Shown piece by piece: positions 12,601 to 23,777 of a DNA stretch of 64,000 nt. The notes beneath the pieces were generated by a model. The model made no database searches. It worked only from the letters and a program-made list of their open reading frames with translations, and was not told the DNA's origin. The position numbers and the translations under genes are program-made. The DNA comes from Pelodera strongyloides (Eukaryota > Nematoda > Chromadorea > Rhabditida > Rhabditidae). Each line of letters opens with the position of its first letter. Within the stretch, counting starts at the first letter, position 1. The stretch is taken from the NCBI GenBank assembly GCA_036852015.1, contig JAANDG010000019.1, forward strand, positions 519,511 through 583,510, in the 5' to 3' direction.

Positions 12601-15600
12601 TACTGTTCATATTCTGTGCGCCTGTTCAGGTGTGATTTTACATTTCTTTTGGACTTGATAGCGAGTATTCCAGATGGATGGGTTGTATTGTATGTAGAGT
12701 ATGGATCAATGTGTATTGGAAGGATGCACTTATTGTTATGAGGAATAAATAAAGAATTACGAATATGGCGTACGTACATCTTATAGTACCGTACGACTGT
12801 GCGGTTGTATAAGACAATTCGTTGCTACATTGTGTTTTGCAGAATCCGATTCGAATTTGTTTCAGTTATTTGAATATCTTAGATGAGTTAGAAACTCGTT
12901 ATTGCAGGTGCTCGGTGGCCGTTATTTCTACGTGGCGTCGTGGAAAGCACTACGACATGGCACAATGAACATGGACGTGCTTGTTGTGTTGGCCACTACG
13001 GTGGCATTTGCATATTCGATTGCTGTTTTGCTGGCGGCTATCATTTTCGGGTTAGTGTGATATCGTTCTGGGATCGTGATTAGTAATCACTGTCTATCGT
13101 GATCAGAAAGACAGTAAACAATGTGAGGCTGGTGAGGACATGATAATTGGTGGGGAGTAGGCTTTAGGACCGAGCTTGGTGGACGTAGCCTATCGAAGGT
13201 CGAAAGGCGAATGAGAGAGATGGCTTAGCTATGCAAGTCCTTGGGATTGATTTCTGTGAACTAGAAGATGAGCTACCACACAGCTACCGCCGCCTGAGGC
13301 GACTCATGCGATCCTACTAAAATGATCATACTGCATACTTGTCTGAAACGTATCTTCCATGTTTACGTAATAAAATGCGATTGCGCTTATTTTGAAGAGT
13401 TGCGAAAAGGGACTACTTATGCCAAACGCCTCCGTTATACAATAAGAAGATATATGAACTGTTATATGTTGATGTTTAGATGGAAATCCTCTCCAATGAC
13501 ATTCTTCGATGTGCCGCCGATGTTGATTGTCTTCATTTCATTGGGAAGATTGCTGGAGCATAAAGCGAAGGTAGGCTTGGACGCTTTGTTTGCGGAGCAG
13601 GAATCTAGAGTGCAGCTAGCACATAATGATTTTGAAGACGTTTAATCTTCGTAGAACAGTTTGATGTATACGAAAAGTACTCACCTTGGAACCGTATTTT
13701 GTGTGGGTCGCCTTCTTGTGATGGCGGGTCCGGTAAGCTTTGATCTTATTAGTGAAACTTTAAAAGTGTTACTTTACTTCATGTCAGGGCAAAACATCGG
13801 AAGCATTGTCTCGCTTGATGTCCCTGCAGGCGAAGGAGGCCACGCTGGTCACATTAGATTCTGACGGTCGAGTGACTTCGGAGAGAGGAATCAATATTGA
13901 TCTGGTTGGTTATCGACTTTCATTTTTAGCTCATATGCTGGTATTGATGATGTTTGATCGAGATTCCCGTGTGTGACCTTATTTTAGCTCATATGTAGTT
14001 TATTGTTGATGTAGATGTTTCCGTGCGTCTGGATGAATTTTACATCTTAAAAATAAATTCACCTCCTTGTTATTTTGTTTACTAAACGTAAGTCGAATTT
14101 ATCGTATCTGGAAACTAAGTTATTACTGTAGCACATTATGCACGACGTCCTTTAGTTCTTCTTTATTTGCTCTATTTTGTAGGTTCAACGAGGAGATTTG
14201 ATCAAAATCTTCCCCGGTGCAAAGATTCCCGTGGATGGAGTGGTCGTGGACGGGAAGAGTAGTGCTGACGAGAGCTTCATCACTGGCGAGTGCATGCCGG
14301 TGGTCAAGAAAGTTGGTGAGTATTTATGAAAAGGGTCCGTTGAATAGGCATGCAATACATAGATCCTCGCTGCAAAGGAATGGCTAGAAGAAGTCATTTG
14401 TGAATTGCTTAATACGTATATGTGTTTTAGAATAGTCTAGTCGATAGTAGTGGTTTAGTTCGGGATCTATCCGTTGAAATCTATTTGCATTTCTCAAATG
14501 ATTTCTGTCACTTAACTTGTCGCCGAGTGTTTTTATTGGTGAGATTTCTTGCAGGAAGCGTTGTGATCGGTGGTTCTGTGAACCAGAAAGGCGCTCTGAT
14601 CGTTGAAGCGACTCATGTTGGAAAGGACTCGACCCTTGCCCAGATTGTACGACTCGTTGAGGAAGCGCAAACCAACAAGGTAAGGTACCAATGTACCGTC
14701 ATTGGAAGTCTTGGTCTGCCATAGTAGTAGAATCGACGAGCAGTGTGTCCGCGTTAGACCACTGGGCCATTTCAGTCGGTTTTGATAGTGGACTAACTGG
14801 TTTAAAGTGAAGTTGCGTCTCATCAGAGGAATGCCAGCTACAAATATTTGGCCCACATAAAGTTGACGATGAGTTGTTGATAAAGGGCGTGAGCAGGGCC
14901 AAGGCATGTTGCGTTAATCATTGCGATATATCTTTCATTTCAGGCCCCAATCCAGCAAATGGCGGATCGTATCGCCGGGTATTTTGTACCATTCGTGGTT
15001 ATTCTAGCCGTCCTCACTCTATTTGCCTGGACTTTGATTGGTTACTATACGTCCGATCCTGAAATGGTACGTTGCATTGGTACAGTTACCAACTGATTCG
15101 TACTATTTATATTTGATGAGTGAGAAGGTAAGGCATTGGAACTTGGAACTAGCGCTCTAGCGCATCAAAGCAGTGCTCGGTGTGTTAGGTTTTGAGGGGT
15201 TGCTGAAACATTGTATCTTATTACTTGTTCTACCTTTTTACACTTTGCGATTCCTTTTTGGTTGATTACGGTATCTTAGTAATTCTGAATTGTGATGATT
15301 CAGGACTCTGTTGCCCGATGGGAAGAGGTACTCAAGGTGGCCTTTGAAGCATCGATTACTGTTTTGGCTATCGCATGCCCTTGTTCCTTAGGACTGGCCA
15401 CCCCGACGGCTGTTAGTTATTGTTTATTTATTTATTTATTATATTAAGTTTGGGGGTCTCAGCTTGAAGCGGGTGATTAATGATGTTGGTAGTGAAAAGC
15501 TCAAGTACGTTTTTGCAGTAACTGCAGTTTACTTGTTTACTATGCTTTAACTTGTTCGTCAGTGTTAGCGACAGTGCGTATTTATGCTGGGAAGCTTGAT

Positions 15601-18600
15601 TTAATACGGTTTTCACAGTTGTATGTTTAGGTGATGGTTGGAACTGGAATCGGTGCATCGAATGGCATTCTTATTAAAGGAGGCGAGCCGCTTGAGGGAG
15701 TGCATAAGGTACGGTGGGGAATGTTATGCTACTTTTTTGTTTGGACTTATGATTATGATAATAAATGTTTATTGATTAAATACAATCAAAAGACAACCCT
15801 AAGACGGAAATGCGCATAAAAACATCCCATACTAACAAGGGGCCATAGTACATACTTAAAATTTGAATTGAATTCTAAGAGTCTAATAAACATTTCTAAT
15901 TGGAATAGTGAACAAACAAATTCTATGAGAAAGTACGGGTCGACAATTAATCTAATTTACCAAACCTCTTAGTGAGGCCTTCGATTAAGGCAGGCTGCTC
16001 TTTTTTCCAACTTTTGTCAAATTCCACCATAAATCTAGCAATATAATCATCATGTGCCTGCTGTTTTTGATCAATAGGGGCAACATGCACAGGTGTTACA
16101 GCAATGGGCAATTGCGGTGTGTCTACAATTGACTCAACGGTGGCAGGCAATTGAGGGGAGGCAATTACTGATAGTGTGTCAGCACGTGAGAGTTCGATAG
16201 GGGTGGATGGTTGTTTGATCTCTGCAACAGGGCATTGTGGGTCCCCGGATTGTAGATCACGAGCAGCTTGACGGCGTAGATAACCTTCATGGCGCTGCTT
16301 CGCAGTTTCAGCACGTCGAATATTGATGTGGGCAAGATCCGGAATCTTCTTCAGTCGTTCGGCCAGGTCCTTAAAAATTGGCAAAGCGAAACCGGGTTTC
16401 ATACGGCATAAGATAGGGCGAGGAAAATTGCGATACTTTCCAAGGCGACCAATAACATTGAAAGACTCGGGTGAGTGATTACACAAAGACAAAACTTTGT
16501 GCGAAATAACAGTATCAACACTCACCCGGTCGCTTTCCTTTGCGTTTAAGATGACGAAATGGTCCTTGAGCTCATTCCTTCGAAATCCTTCAGCTATTTC
16601 TTCGTGGATAAAAGACTTCAGATCGGTGAATAGTTCTGAGACAGATAGTTGAATATTCTGACGAATAGGAATATTTGGGCGAGAAGTTGGTGTGGATTCA
16701 TGATGAATATCAGGGTAGCTCATTTCGGTGGGGGGTGATGCGACCGCTCTGTGTCAGGTTAGAGGGGTCGAATGGTTAGAGGGGTCGAATGGTTAGAGGG
16801 GTCGAATGGTTAGAGGGGTCGAATGGTTAGAGGGGTCGAATGGTTAGAGGGGTCGAATGGTTAGAGGGGTCGAATGGTTAGAGGGGTCGAATGGTTAGAG
16901 GGGTCGAATGGTTAGAGGGGTCGAATGGTTAGAGGGGTCGATATGATGTGTGCATTTCATTTAGGGCGCGTTCGGGTTGCTCTTTCCGAAAGAGAAAGAG
17001 GCAAAAACCCCGTTCGGGTTGGACCTTTCCGAAAGGATTTAATGCTTTGTGAAAGTGAAAAGTACAGTACACACTTTCCGTGAACACGCAGGGGTTTTAT
17101 TTTTTATTTGAATGTGCACGGTCTGCGCACTTGTGCACAATTTCGGCATTGTATTTTTTCCCGACCGCCGACCTGCCCGCAGGCACATGGCAGTACGTGC
17201 ACAAGACCGGAAGGAAATGCACAGTGCACAATTAAATCGATTCAAGTCTTAAAACGAAAACTCCTGCGTGTTCACGGAAAGTATGTACTGTACTTTTCAC
17301 TTTCACAAAGCATTAAATCCTTTCGGAAAGGTCCAACCCGAACGGGGTTTTTGCCTCTTTCTCTTTCGGAAAGAGCAACCCGAACGCGCCCTTATACAGC
17401 TAACCAGTCGGATGAAGAGCACTAACGGGCTCTTCTCCGACTGGAGGCTGTTCTAATTGTAATTTCTTTCACAGAGTTAAGCACATGGTGTTCAAGTTTT
17501 AGCGTTGCCAATATGTTTGTTTGTAGTGTTGTAATTGGTTCATCGTCACCCGTGAATTTTCACATGAAAATTGTGTAAATCCTCGTACATTACACGTTTA
17601 CAAGTAACATGCTACAGGTGACCACCGTAGTGTTCGACAAGACGGGCACGATAACCGAAGGTCGTCCCCGGGTGGTGGCCGTGTGTGGACTGTGGGAGGG
17701 CGACGACGTCAACCTACGGACTCTGATCGCTGTGGTGGGAACGGCCGAAGGACACTCGGAACACCCAATTGGAAATGCCATTTCCGCTTTTGCGAAGCAG
17801 GTAGAGGAGGGTTGTGTGTTGTGGGTTCTTGGATCTTATGGCGGGCATCTGCGAAGCGGGTGTTTTGTTGTTGACGTTTTGTTGTGAGCATATGATGTTG
17901 TTGAATGGAACATCAGCACTCGCACTGAAATCGAAACCCCTAAATATAGACGGACCTGGTAATATGACTCAGACATGGAATACCCGCCAAGTTGTGTCCT
18001 CAGATGTTTCGTTTCGGTTGTAACTTGTAACCTTACCTTTTCGTAGGTTCTGAATACGACACAATGGGCGGCCATGTCAAGGTTTCACGTGTCGGGTGGT
18101 AATGGAATCTACTGTCGGGTGGAAGGTGTCAAGAAGATACTCAACGAGATGGACGTTGCTCAGGTAAAGAGTTTTGGGGTTGGTTTTGTTTGATTTTATC
18201 ATTTATAGGGAGAGGTTTGGGGAAAAGGAACGGACAACTGATTGGTTGAAACCTTTGTGGAAAGCATTCGGTAATTGGGTTGATGATTTGGAAATCTATT
18301 CAGTGCAAGGAAACGATATGCGATCGGTCGCTAATTGTAATAGCTTATGAAACATGGATCTTTTCGAACACTAACACTTCGTTTTTTTATGCATTTATGA
18401 TCAAATTTTGCACAGTTCGCACTGTTTAGTGCAAATGTCCTGTTAGATATATAGATTGCGAAACACGGGTCTTTTCAAACTTCATTGTGAAAATTTATAA
18501 CAAACGGGATTATAACTGGTATCCATTTCTGCCGTACACTCCCGTGTGGATCCAAAAGTCAGCCCCTTTGAGAGTAAACACTAGAATCATAATTGGCATC

Positions 18601-21600
18601 GATATTTAGGACATCAGCACCGGCCACTTGTCCCTTGGTGAAGAGATGGTATTACGAGGCACTGAGGTGGTCTACGTTCAAGCGGCGCATACTAAAGGTG
18701 AGGGTCATTCATTATTCATTGTGTGATTGTAGGCTTCCCAACATAATACTTCAACTCAAAGAAAAGGGATTGTTGTATGGTGTGGGCACATTATGGTGCC
18801 TGGTGCCTTCTGAGGTGAGGTCTCAGAAGGTGTACTCCTTGGGGGAAGGCAAGGCGCCATAGTTTGCCCCCAACCCTTCTACCCCTGCCCCTAATGGGTG
18901 GGTACACCTTAGGGGGCTGGGTGGGTACACCTTAGGATGCAGGGGTAGTTGTTGATGTACCCATATTTCGAAATCATCGCCAGTTTTTTTTTGTCACATG
19001 CTTGTTCGGAATTCTTTTCTTCTTCATCTTTCCATGTGTTCATGTACCTATGGGTTATGATTCGTATTACTTATTCTTTGCATGTAGTGTCGAGGGGCAG
19101 GCGCAAGCGAGAGACTCTAGCCTGCACTTATACGTTTGAACCCGTAATTCGTACGTCGTGCATCGGGAACTTCTCTCCCTTTCTAACTTTCTATCTTTTT
19201 TTTGGGGCTCTCTTCTCTCTTGTTTCTGGGGGACTTTTCTGGTGTTTCGATCGGATATTTCCCGTGCCAGCCTTGGGTTTGAGTCTTGGTATGTAGTGTA
19301 GTCCTTAAAGCGAAATACCGGCCTGTTTTTGAAACGCATCGAGTACACCAACACTCTTATGCGTCATATGCAAATGAGCATAATTTAGCATAAAAAAACA
19401 GACCCCAATTAGACCCCACTTCGCATAAATACATAAAAATGCAGGTAAAATTGAAGAATACTACCCCACTGAAGAATACTACCCAAATTTGAAATATACT
19501 ACCCCACATGTATGGGGGTAGCATTTTGTAACATGCAAAGTACTACCCCACCATTGAAGAACACTACCCCTTTTTACATTTTATCACCCCAGTCACGGGG
19601 GTAGTAAATTGTAAGAAAGGGGTAGTGTTCTTCAATGGTGGGGTAGTGTTCTTCTATAGAGGGGTAGTGTTCTTCAATGGCGGGGTAGTGATCTTCAAAC
19701 CCTAGGTAATCTTGAATTACGCTACCCCCTACATGTGAAAATACTACCCCCTTCTTACAAAATATTACCCCCACCCATTGGCTTTCACTACCCCGTGGGA
19801 AAAATCACAAAATACTACCCCCACCAATTGAATATGGCTACCCCACAATTGAATATGACTACCCCACCATTGAATATGACTACCCCACCAATTGAATATG
19901 ACTACCCTACTAGAAAGGGGTAGTATTTTGTAAAGACAGGGGGGTAGTATTTTGCAAAATGGGGGTATTATTTTGCATGGGGTAATATTTTTCAAAAAGG
20001 GTAATGTTCTTCAATCCAGGGGGGTAGTGTTCTTCAATTCTACCCCCTGTCTTTACAAAATACTACCCCTTTCTTGTCCACGATGCGTTTCAAAAACCGG
20101 CCGGTATTTCGCTGTAAGTCCTAAGATTGTGTCGCCCTAAACAGCGATTTTTGAAATTATATCGAAATGTTTCGAAAAGTTAATAAATGAGAATAGTGTA
20201 TTGGATGGGTGTTACTGAAACATATTCAAACAAACCGCTACAGTTCGCTTTTGTTTTACTATAGCCATACAATTTCCCTGGACATTTTTATTTTAGTTAT
20301 TATTATCCTATGTGACACTCTGATACCGTGTATACACAGTGTTAATTAAAGTAACTTTATCCATGTTTTATAGGAATGCGGGTGGATCCAAACACTGACA
20401 GCTTCAACGTGATCGTCGGCACGCAGGAACTGATGGCCAAGCATGGAGTTGTTGTGGATGGACGGGCTGCCGACACCCTGGCCGAGCAGCAGCACAAGGG
20501 CAACATTGCGGTGCTGTGCGCGGTGAATGGTGAGAAAACTTGACTATTCTTTTGCTTTTAATATAGAAATATAGGAAATTTTCATATATTTGCACATGCT
20601 ATAAGTAGTTGAGAAAGTACACGCAATTGATGGGTTGATGCGTGTTCTTTGCGTGGAATTGAGTGTTTTGAACCTTTATGAAACGGTTTGGAGTTTCTGG
20701 TTGATTGCAAACATTGCTAGACACTTCTCGACGACTATCGCGCCCCTTCACTCTTAATTGATAATGTGCTTGCAGGCCAAGTAGTCGCCGTGATTTCCAT
20801 CGCTGACCGTGTCAAGAAGGAGGCCTCTCTGGCAGTCTGGTCGCTGCGGAGGATGGGCATGAGAGTGGTACTACTCACGGGAGACAATAGCAAGACTGCA
20901 CTCTCCACTGCTAAGCAGGTAACGCTAACCATATACTGTTACCGTATGATTAGTGGTTGTGGACCTCGTCGGTTCCGTACTGCGCAGACCTTATAAAACT
21001 CTATCGACAAACTCTATTATCACATTTTATATGTCTACGTCTAGCGTCTCACAGTCTCACTAGAATTAAGTTTTAGCATAAATTGAGTTTGATTGAGGTG
21101 AGGAGAAATCCAACAATGTTCTCTAATATATTTGTCACATTGTAGGTCGGAATCTCGGAAGTATTTGCCGAAGTGCTTCCTAATCAGAAACAGTCCAAGA
21201 TACAGCAGCTGCAGGTTAGCATAATTTCTTCTATTAGGAGTTTATTGCGTGTATGGACATTAGCTATGTAGGGTAGGCGTAGGAATTAGGAATAGATGGC
21301 TGACCATTTGTAAGGTATATAAGAAAATACGAACCATACTGTGAAGTTAGTAAGTTTGTCAGACTTCCTTCAGTTAATCCGAGGTGAGCTTTCCGTATAC
21401 TGCTATTTTGCTAACTACTCAGTCTGTAATTAATTTCTGATTTGATTTGTTAGCTTTTTTTCTTCTTGTATGACCTGGACCTCTTCTAGGCCGAGGGTGA
21501 ACGAGTAGCCATGGTTGGAGATGGTGTGAACGACAGTCCGGCCTTAGCTTCCGCTGATGTTGGAATAGCGATTGCGGCCGGCAGTGATGTGGCGATTGAG

Positions 21601-23318
21601 AGTGCCGGCATTGTATTAGTCAGAGTGAGCGAGAGTTGATAATTCTTGTGATTCGTGCTTCCTGTGCATCTAGACGTAACTGGAGGCTTGGACTTTTTAG
21701 TCGTGGGTTTAATTGCAACAACTTACAACTTACTGTAGCTGAAGAACTAGCAGTTAATACCTAACTTTTTATGTGTTACTTAAAGAGTGGGTGGGTATGT
21801 TTATTCCTTTTTTGTGTATTTATTTGTTTCTTATAGAACGACCTGATCGACGTGGTGGGCGCTGTTGCGTTGTCGAAGAAAACGACTCGAAGGATCCGAC
21901 TCAACTTCCTATTTGCCATCATTTACAATGCTGTGGGAATCCCTATTGCAGCAGGTAGGGGAATCTGCAAATCTGTATTATCGTTGTGTTCGTCGACTTT
22001 TCTACCTCCTCTTTGGGGTTTGGGGTTGATTAGGATGTTCGTTGCTATATACTCAAAGGCTGATGTCTTTCGAACTGTACTACGTAGGGGAACAGAAACG
22101 TCCCTTTGCGGATTTCTCTTACGCGCATAATACAAAAATAACCCAAACTATGACTAGCTTTTCCATGTTTGTGCGGTTGTCTGTGCCAGGATGTTAGTTG
22201 AATTGCGCTGTGTGATTGTCATTGCCTCTTACAATTAGACATTGTATGTCTACACTTGCAGGCGTGTTCCGTCCATGGGGTTTCATGCTCCAGCCGTGGA
22301 TGGCTGCTGCGGCGATGGCATTGAGCAGTGTGTCGGTGGTGACAAGCAGTCTTCTCCTCAAGACTTATAAGTAGGTTACTTACGAAGTTTTGTTGGATAT
22401 TTATTATTTTCAATTAAAAAGAGGTGCGCATGTCAATTTTGTAGAGGTTACAGTGGATGAGTGAATATTTAATGTTTTTGCGTGAAGTAGCCACAGTGTG
22501 GTCAGTACGTGCTTTTACGATTTGTAATGGGTAGTGTTACGATCCTTTGTTCGAAGTAGATAGATCATAAAAGAGTACTGTAGACGAATTATTTATGGAG
22601 GTGTGCTCGATATTGTTCATTTTAATGAGTTTCTTTGTAGAAAACCGACATTCAATTCGCTGATGTGCCCGCAGTTTAAGATGTACCAGAAGAATTTGGA
22701 TTCGGGCCGCTTTGAGGTGAGTCTTGTTTGGGTCTCCCTATTTGTGTGCTATTGTGTATTTACTGTTGTCACAACTGGTTTGTTGCGCTTTTGATTTCGG
22801 AAGTACAACATGATGCTAACTTGGTAGCGTTGGCTAGTATGTCATGTTGTATAAAATACACGTAGTTAACATAGAACGGCAATGAGAGTGTGATAGTTCC
22901 CATAATAGTAGAACTGTTTATCATAACAATTGTAACGCGTCACTGTTACCGTAATTGCAGGTGAAAGTGCGTCGCGGTCTCGACGACGGGGGCGTGTTCC
23001 GGCCGGGGGCGGGCGGTGGATCGAAGCTCTCGATTCTCTCCAGTAAGGTGGGATCGCTATTCGGGTCGACCAGCAGTATGGTCAGTCAGAAGGCCAAGAG
23101 GAATCGGTTAGTTTGTAGTTTGTAGTTTACAGTTTTATTTGGAGTTTGTAGTATGTAGTTTCATTATAGATTTTACTAAACGTAGCATTGGAAAGGAGTT
23201 TTGTTGTGATAATTGGTAATTTATCTTACTTAAGTGTTTATCTTAATATTCTTTTTTTTTCAGAAAAGGAACGCTGCTTGAATCGAGGGCATCGGATTCG
23301 GAGGATCTTATCGTATAG
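4410..23318 (+). CDS. cua-1: Cu(+)-transporting P1B-type ATPase (ATP7/CUA-1 type)
   Basis: The product is 1247 aa from 33 exons with consistent phases: 4410-4472, 4902-5037, 5430-5525, 5815-5982, 6207-6293, 6604-6806, 7294-7393, 7664-7775, 10071-10122, 10420-10482, 11737-11835, 11994-12070, 12455-12629, 12908-13050, 13480-13570, 13788-13904, 14183-14315, 14555-14679, 14944-15066, 15304-15411, 15631-15708, 17618-17800, 18047-18163, 18610-18697, 20374-20529, 20776-20918, 21146-21214, 21490-21624, 21837-21954, 22262-22370, 22641-22716, 22961-23106, 23264-23318. It pumps Cu(+) out of the cytosol into the secretory pathway or out of the cell. Three N-terminal heavy-metal domains carry MTCHAC (C38/C41), MTCHAC (C126/C129) and MTCASC (C269/C272). 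A fourth is degenerate (GGLNSEQC, only C348). Eight membrane helices follow, with TGE at 628-630 (actuator), CPC at 746-748 (membrane copper site), DKTGT with phospho-acceptor D790, SEHP at 830-833 (nucleotide domain), LTGDN, and GDGVND at 1045-1050. All catalytic residues are present and the length is close to other nematode and animal homologues. The first start was chosen from the acceptor just before it. Confidence 0.95.
4643..4824. mobile_element. Hairpin MITE, family with TTTTTGAAACG arms (copy 1)
   Basis: An inverted-repeat element in intron 1 of the ATPase. The left arm reads GCGAAATACCGGCCGG then TTTTTGAAACG, and the right arm is its near-perfect complement ending in CGCTTTAA. The centre is AT-rich with a GCTAATTTGC/ATTTGCATAA core seen in other copies. 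Both ends abut TA, as expected for a TA target duplication. It has no open frame, so it is nonautonomous. At least ten related copies are in this window. Confidence 0.75.
6926..7094. mobile_element. Hairpin element with about 45-bp GC-rich arms
   Basis: An inverted repeat in intron 6 of the ATPase. The left arm starts AGGCGCGCAGCGCGC and continues through AAATGCGTAACC and CCGCGGAAAA; the right arm is the complement with few mismatches and ends GCGCTGCGCGCCT. The inner part is AT-rich and noncoding. It resembles a MITE, but I could not identify a target-site duplication or a superfamily. Confidence 0.65.
7430..7480. repeat. Poly(T) tract
   Basis: About 51 consecutive T residues in intron 7 of the ATPase, directly after a shorter T run. 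It may be the tail of a minus-strand retroposed copy, or simple slippage; no adjacent element was recognised. The exact length may be unreliable in the assembly. Confidence 0.7.
7894..9851. mobile_element. About 2-kb inverted-repeat element in ATPase intron 8
   Basis: The ends are imperfect inverted repeats: the left end contains TTCGCTGGCGTGCAGTCATT and the right end, read on the other strand, TTCGCTGGCGTGCGGTCATT. Both arms contain further CACGCGTGC palindromes. The flanks share an imperfect direct repeat (GTAGT then TTGCGTACTC) that may be a target-site duplication. No transposase-like frame is visible inside. A run of about 50 A residues lies near 9630-9683. Left of it, 7779-7893 resembles the left half of the TTTTTGAAACG hairpin family, so the element may have inserted into a copy. 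Superfamily unknown. Confidence 0.5.
10227..10365. mobile_element. Hairpin MITE, TTTTTGAAACG family
   Basis: Arms CGGTTTTTGAAACGTA and TACGTTTCAAAAACCGG face each other around an AT-rich centre, in intron 9 of the ATPase. The right end runs into GTTATACAGCTTTAA, the terminal motif of the family. It is noncoding. Confidence 0.65.
10749..11453 (-). pseudogene. 5'-truncated non-LTR retrotransposon reverse transcriptase
   Basis: A 234-codon minus-strand frame lies in intron 10 of the ATPase. It begins inside a reverse-transcriptase domain: the catalytic signature FVMYADD occurs near residue 24, followed by the [17 protein letters not shown] region, the DLGFIITDN motif and a basic C-terminal thumb with [11 protein letters not shown], typical of LINE elements of the jockey/CR1 type. 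The upstream fingers and palm motifs and any endonuclease domain are missing, so this is a 5'-truncated, immobile copy. The element is antisense to the host gene and removed by splicing. The remaining frame has no internal stop, so the insertion may be fairly recent. Confidence 0.85.
11526..11698. mobile_element. Hairpin MITE, TTTTTGAAACG family
   Basis: The left arm (AAAGTGATATAACGACCAG then TTTGAAGCG) and right arm (GCGTTTCAAAAACCGG then CTTATACCGCTGTAA) are inverted with several mismatches, so this is a decayed copy. It lies in intron 10 of the ATPase, just left of exon 11. Confidence 0.6.
15947..16723 (-). CDS. ORF1-like protein of a LINE-type retroelement
   Basis: A 258-aa minus-strand frame lies in intron 21 of the ATPase. 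The N-terminal third has a helical stretch ([20 protein letters not shown]), followed by a central block with [32 protein letters not shown] and [16 protein letters not shown]. The [13 protein letters not shown] pattern resembles the RLG..RPRPI segment in the RNA-binding part of LINE ORF1 proteins. The C-terminus is Pro/Gln-rich. No reverse transcriptase follows: downstream (toward 15750) the minus strand reaches AATAAA and a short ATTATCATAATCATAA microsatellite, a typical retroelement 3' end. I infer an ORF1-only, nonautonomous retroelement. A cellular gene nested in the intron is the alternative. Confidence 0.55.
   Translation of the reverse strand: MSYPDIHHESTPTSRPNIPIRQNIQLSVSELFTDLKSFIHEEIAEGFRRNELKDHFVILNAKESDRVSVDTVISHKVLSLCNHSPESFNVIGRLGKYRNFPRPILCRMKPGFALPIFKDLAERLKKIPDLAHINIRRAETAKQRHEGYLRRQAARDLQSGDPQCPVAEIKQPSTPIELSRADTLSVIASPQLPATVESIVDTPQLPIAVTPVHVAPIDQKQQAHDDYIARFMVEFDKSWKKEQPALIEGLTKRFGKLD
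16757..16941. repeat. 17-bp minisatellite, about 11 copies
   Basis: The unit GGTTAGAGGGGTCGAAT is repeated head to tail without visible substitutions. It sits immediately 5' (on the minus strand) of the ORF1-like frame, where promoter repeats would lie in a LINE. It has no unique spacers and is not a CRISPR array. Near-identity of units implies recent expansion. Confidence 0.9.
16964..17391. mobile_element. PIF/Harbinger-like MITE with long arms
   Basis: A 428-bp element is flanked on both sides by TTA (16961-16963 and 17392-17394), the 3-bp target duplication typical of PIF/Harbinger transposons. The ends are GGGCGCGTTCGGGTTG and its complement, and the arms extend about 130 bp through CCTTTCCGAAAGG and ACTTTCCGTGAACACGC. 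The inner 160 bp is unique and noncoding. It lies in intron 21 of the ATPase next to the 17-bp minisatellite. Confidence 0.8.
17402..17452. repeat. Short hairpin with CCAGTCGGA arms (copy 1)
   Basis: CCAGTCGGATGAAGAGC is followed after a few bases by GGGCTCTTCTCCGACTGG, forming a stem of about 20 bp. A related hairpin occurs at 23990-24032 in the other orientation. Its function is unknown; it may be a small mobile element. Confidence 0.55.
19304..20117. mobile_element. TTTTTGAAACG-family MITE with expanded CTACCCC foldback interior
   Basis: The outer ends are the family termini (TTAAAGCGAAATACCGG at left, CCGGTATTTCGCTGTAA at right). Instead of the usual 100-bp centre, about 650 bp (19440-20080) is packed with short units such as ACTACCCC, CACCATTGAAGAA and CAATTGAATATGACTACCCC in both orientations, so the region can fold back on itself at many positions. 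It lies in intron 24 of the ATPase and is noncoding. I infer a repeat expansion inside a MITE. Confidence 0.7.
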
Positions 23319-23702
23319 GTCAATTCTTTATCTTTTTTTTGATTGCTAACTATTCGGATGCACCTCCATACATATGTGGTCCTAACCCCGAACGAATAGC
23401 CGACAGCAGTGTGGCACATGCTTTCTTTCAAGCGGTAAAACACGTGGTTTTGAAACGTATGACAACTGTATTTCCATGCATTATATGTAAATTAGCTCCA
23501 TTCTGCGCTATTTGTATTATACTTGTTGCTTGTTGCTCAGGAAAGTACGCTTCCACACTACAACCAAGGCACTATTATTATCTTATTATATAAAGGAGAA
23601 GAGTTTACTTGGTCTTTTGTTTGTATGCACGCAACGAAATCCTTTCATAAAGAAAATTTTCTATTCACAATCGAATGAGAACATACAAAATCTTTGCCGC
23701 TG

Positions 23703-23777
23703 GCGGGATTCGAACCCACAGCAGCACACAATCTCTCGCTTCACAGTCCAACGATCTACCTGCTGAGCTATGCTAGC
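23703..23777 (-). pseudogene. tRNA-like sequence, probable tRNA pseudogene or SINE head
   Basis: On the minus strand an A-box-like TAGCTCAGCAGGTAGATCG (23752-23770) is followed by an anticodon-loop-like CTGTGAA (GTG, His, at 23742-23744) and a well-formed T arm (GTGGG TTCGAAT CCCGC, 23703-23719). The acceptor and anticodon stems do not pair properly and there are extra bases before the T arm. I therefore read it as a degenerate tRNA or a tRNA-derived element with Pol III promoter boxes, not a functional tRNA-His. Confidence 0.5.

Noticed and set aside
16757..16941. Direct repeats that could suggest a CRISPR array
   Set aside because: The 17-bp units are contiguous without spacers, and the genome is eukaryotic; it is a minisatellite.
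19735..20140. Tyr/Thr/Pro-rich open frames
   Set aside because: They are translations of the CTACCCC foldback repeat.
23703..23777. Functional tRNA-His(GTG)
   Set aside because: The acceptor and anticodon stems do not pair and there are extra bases before the T arm.
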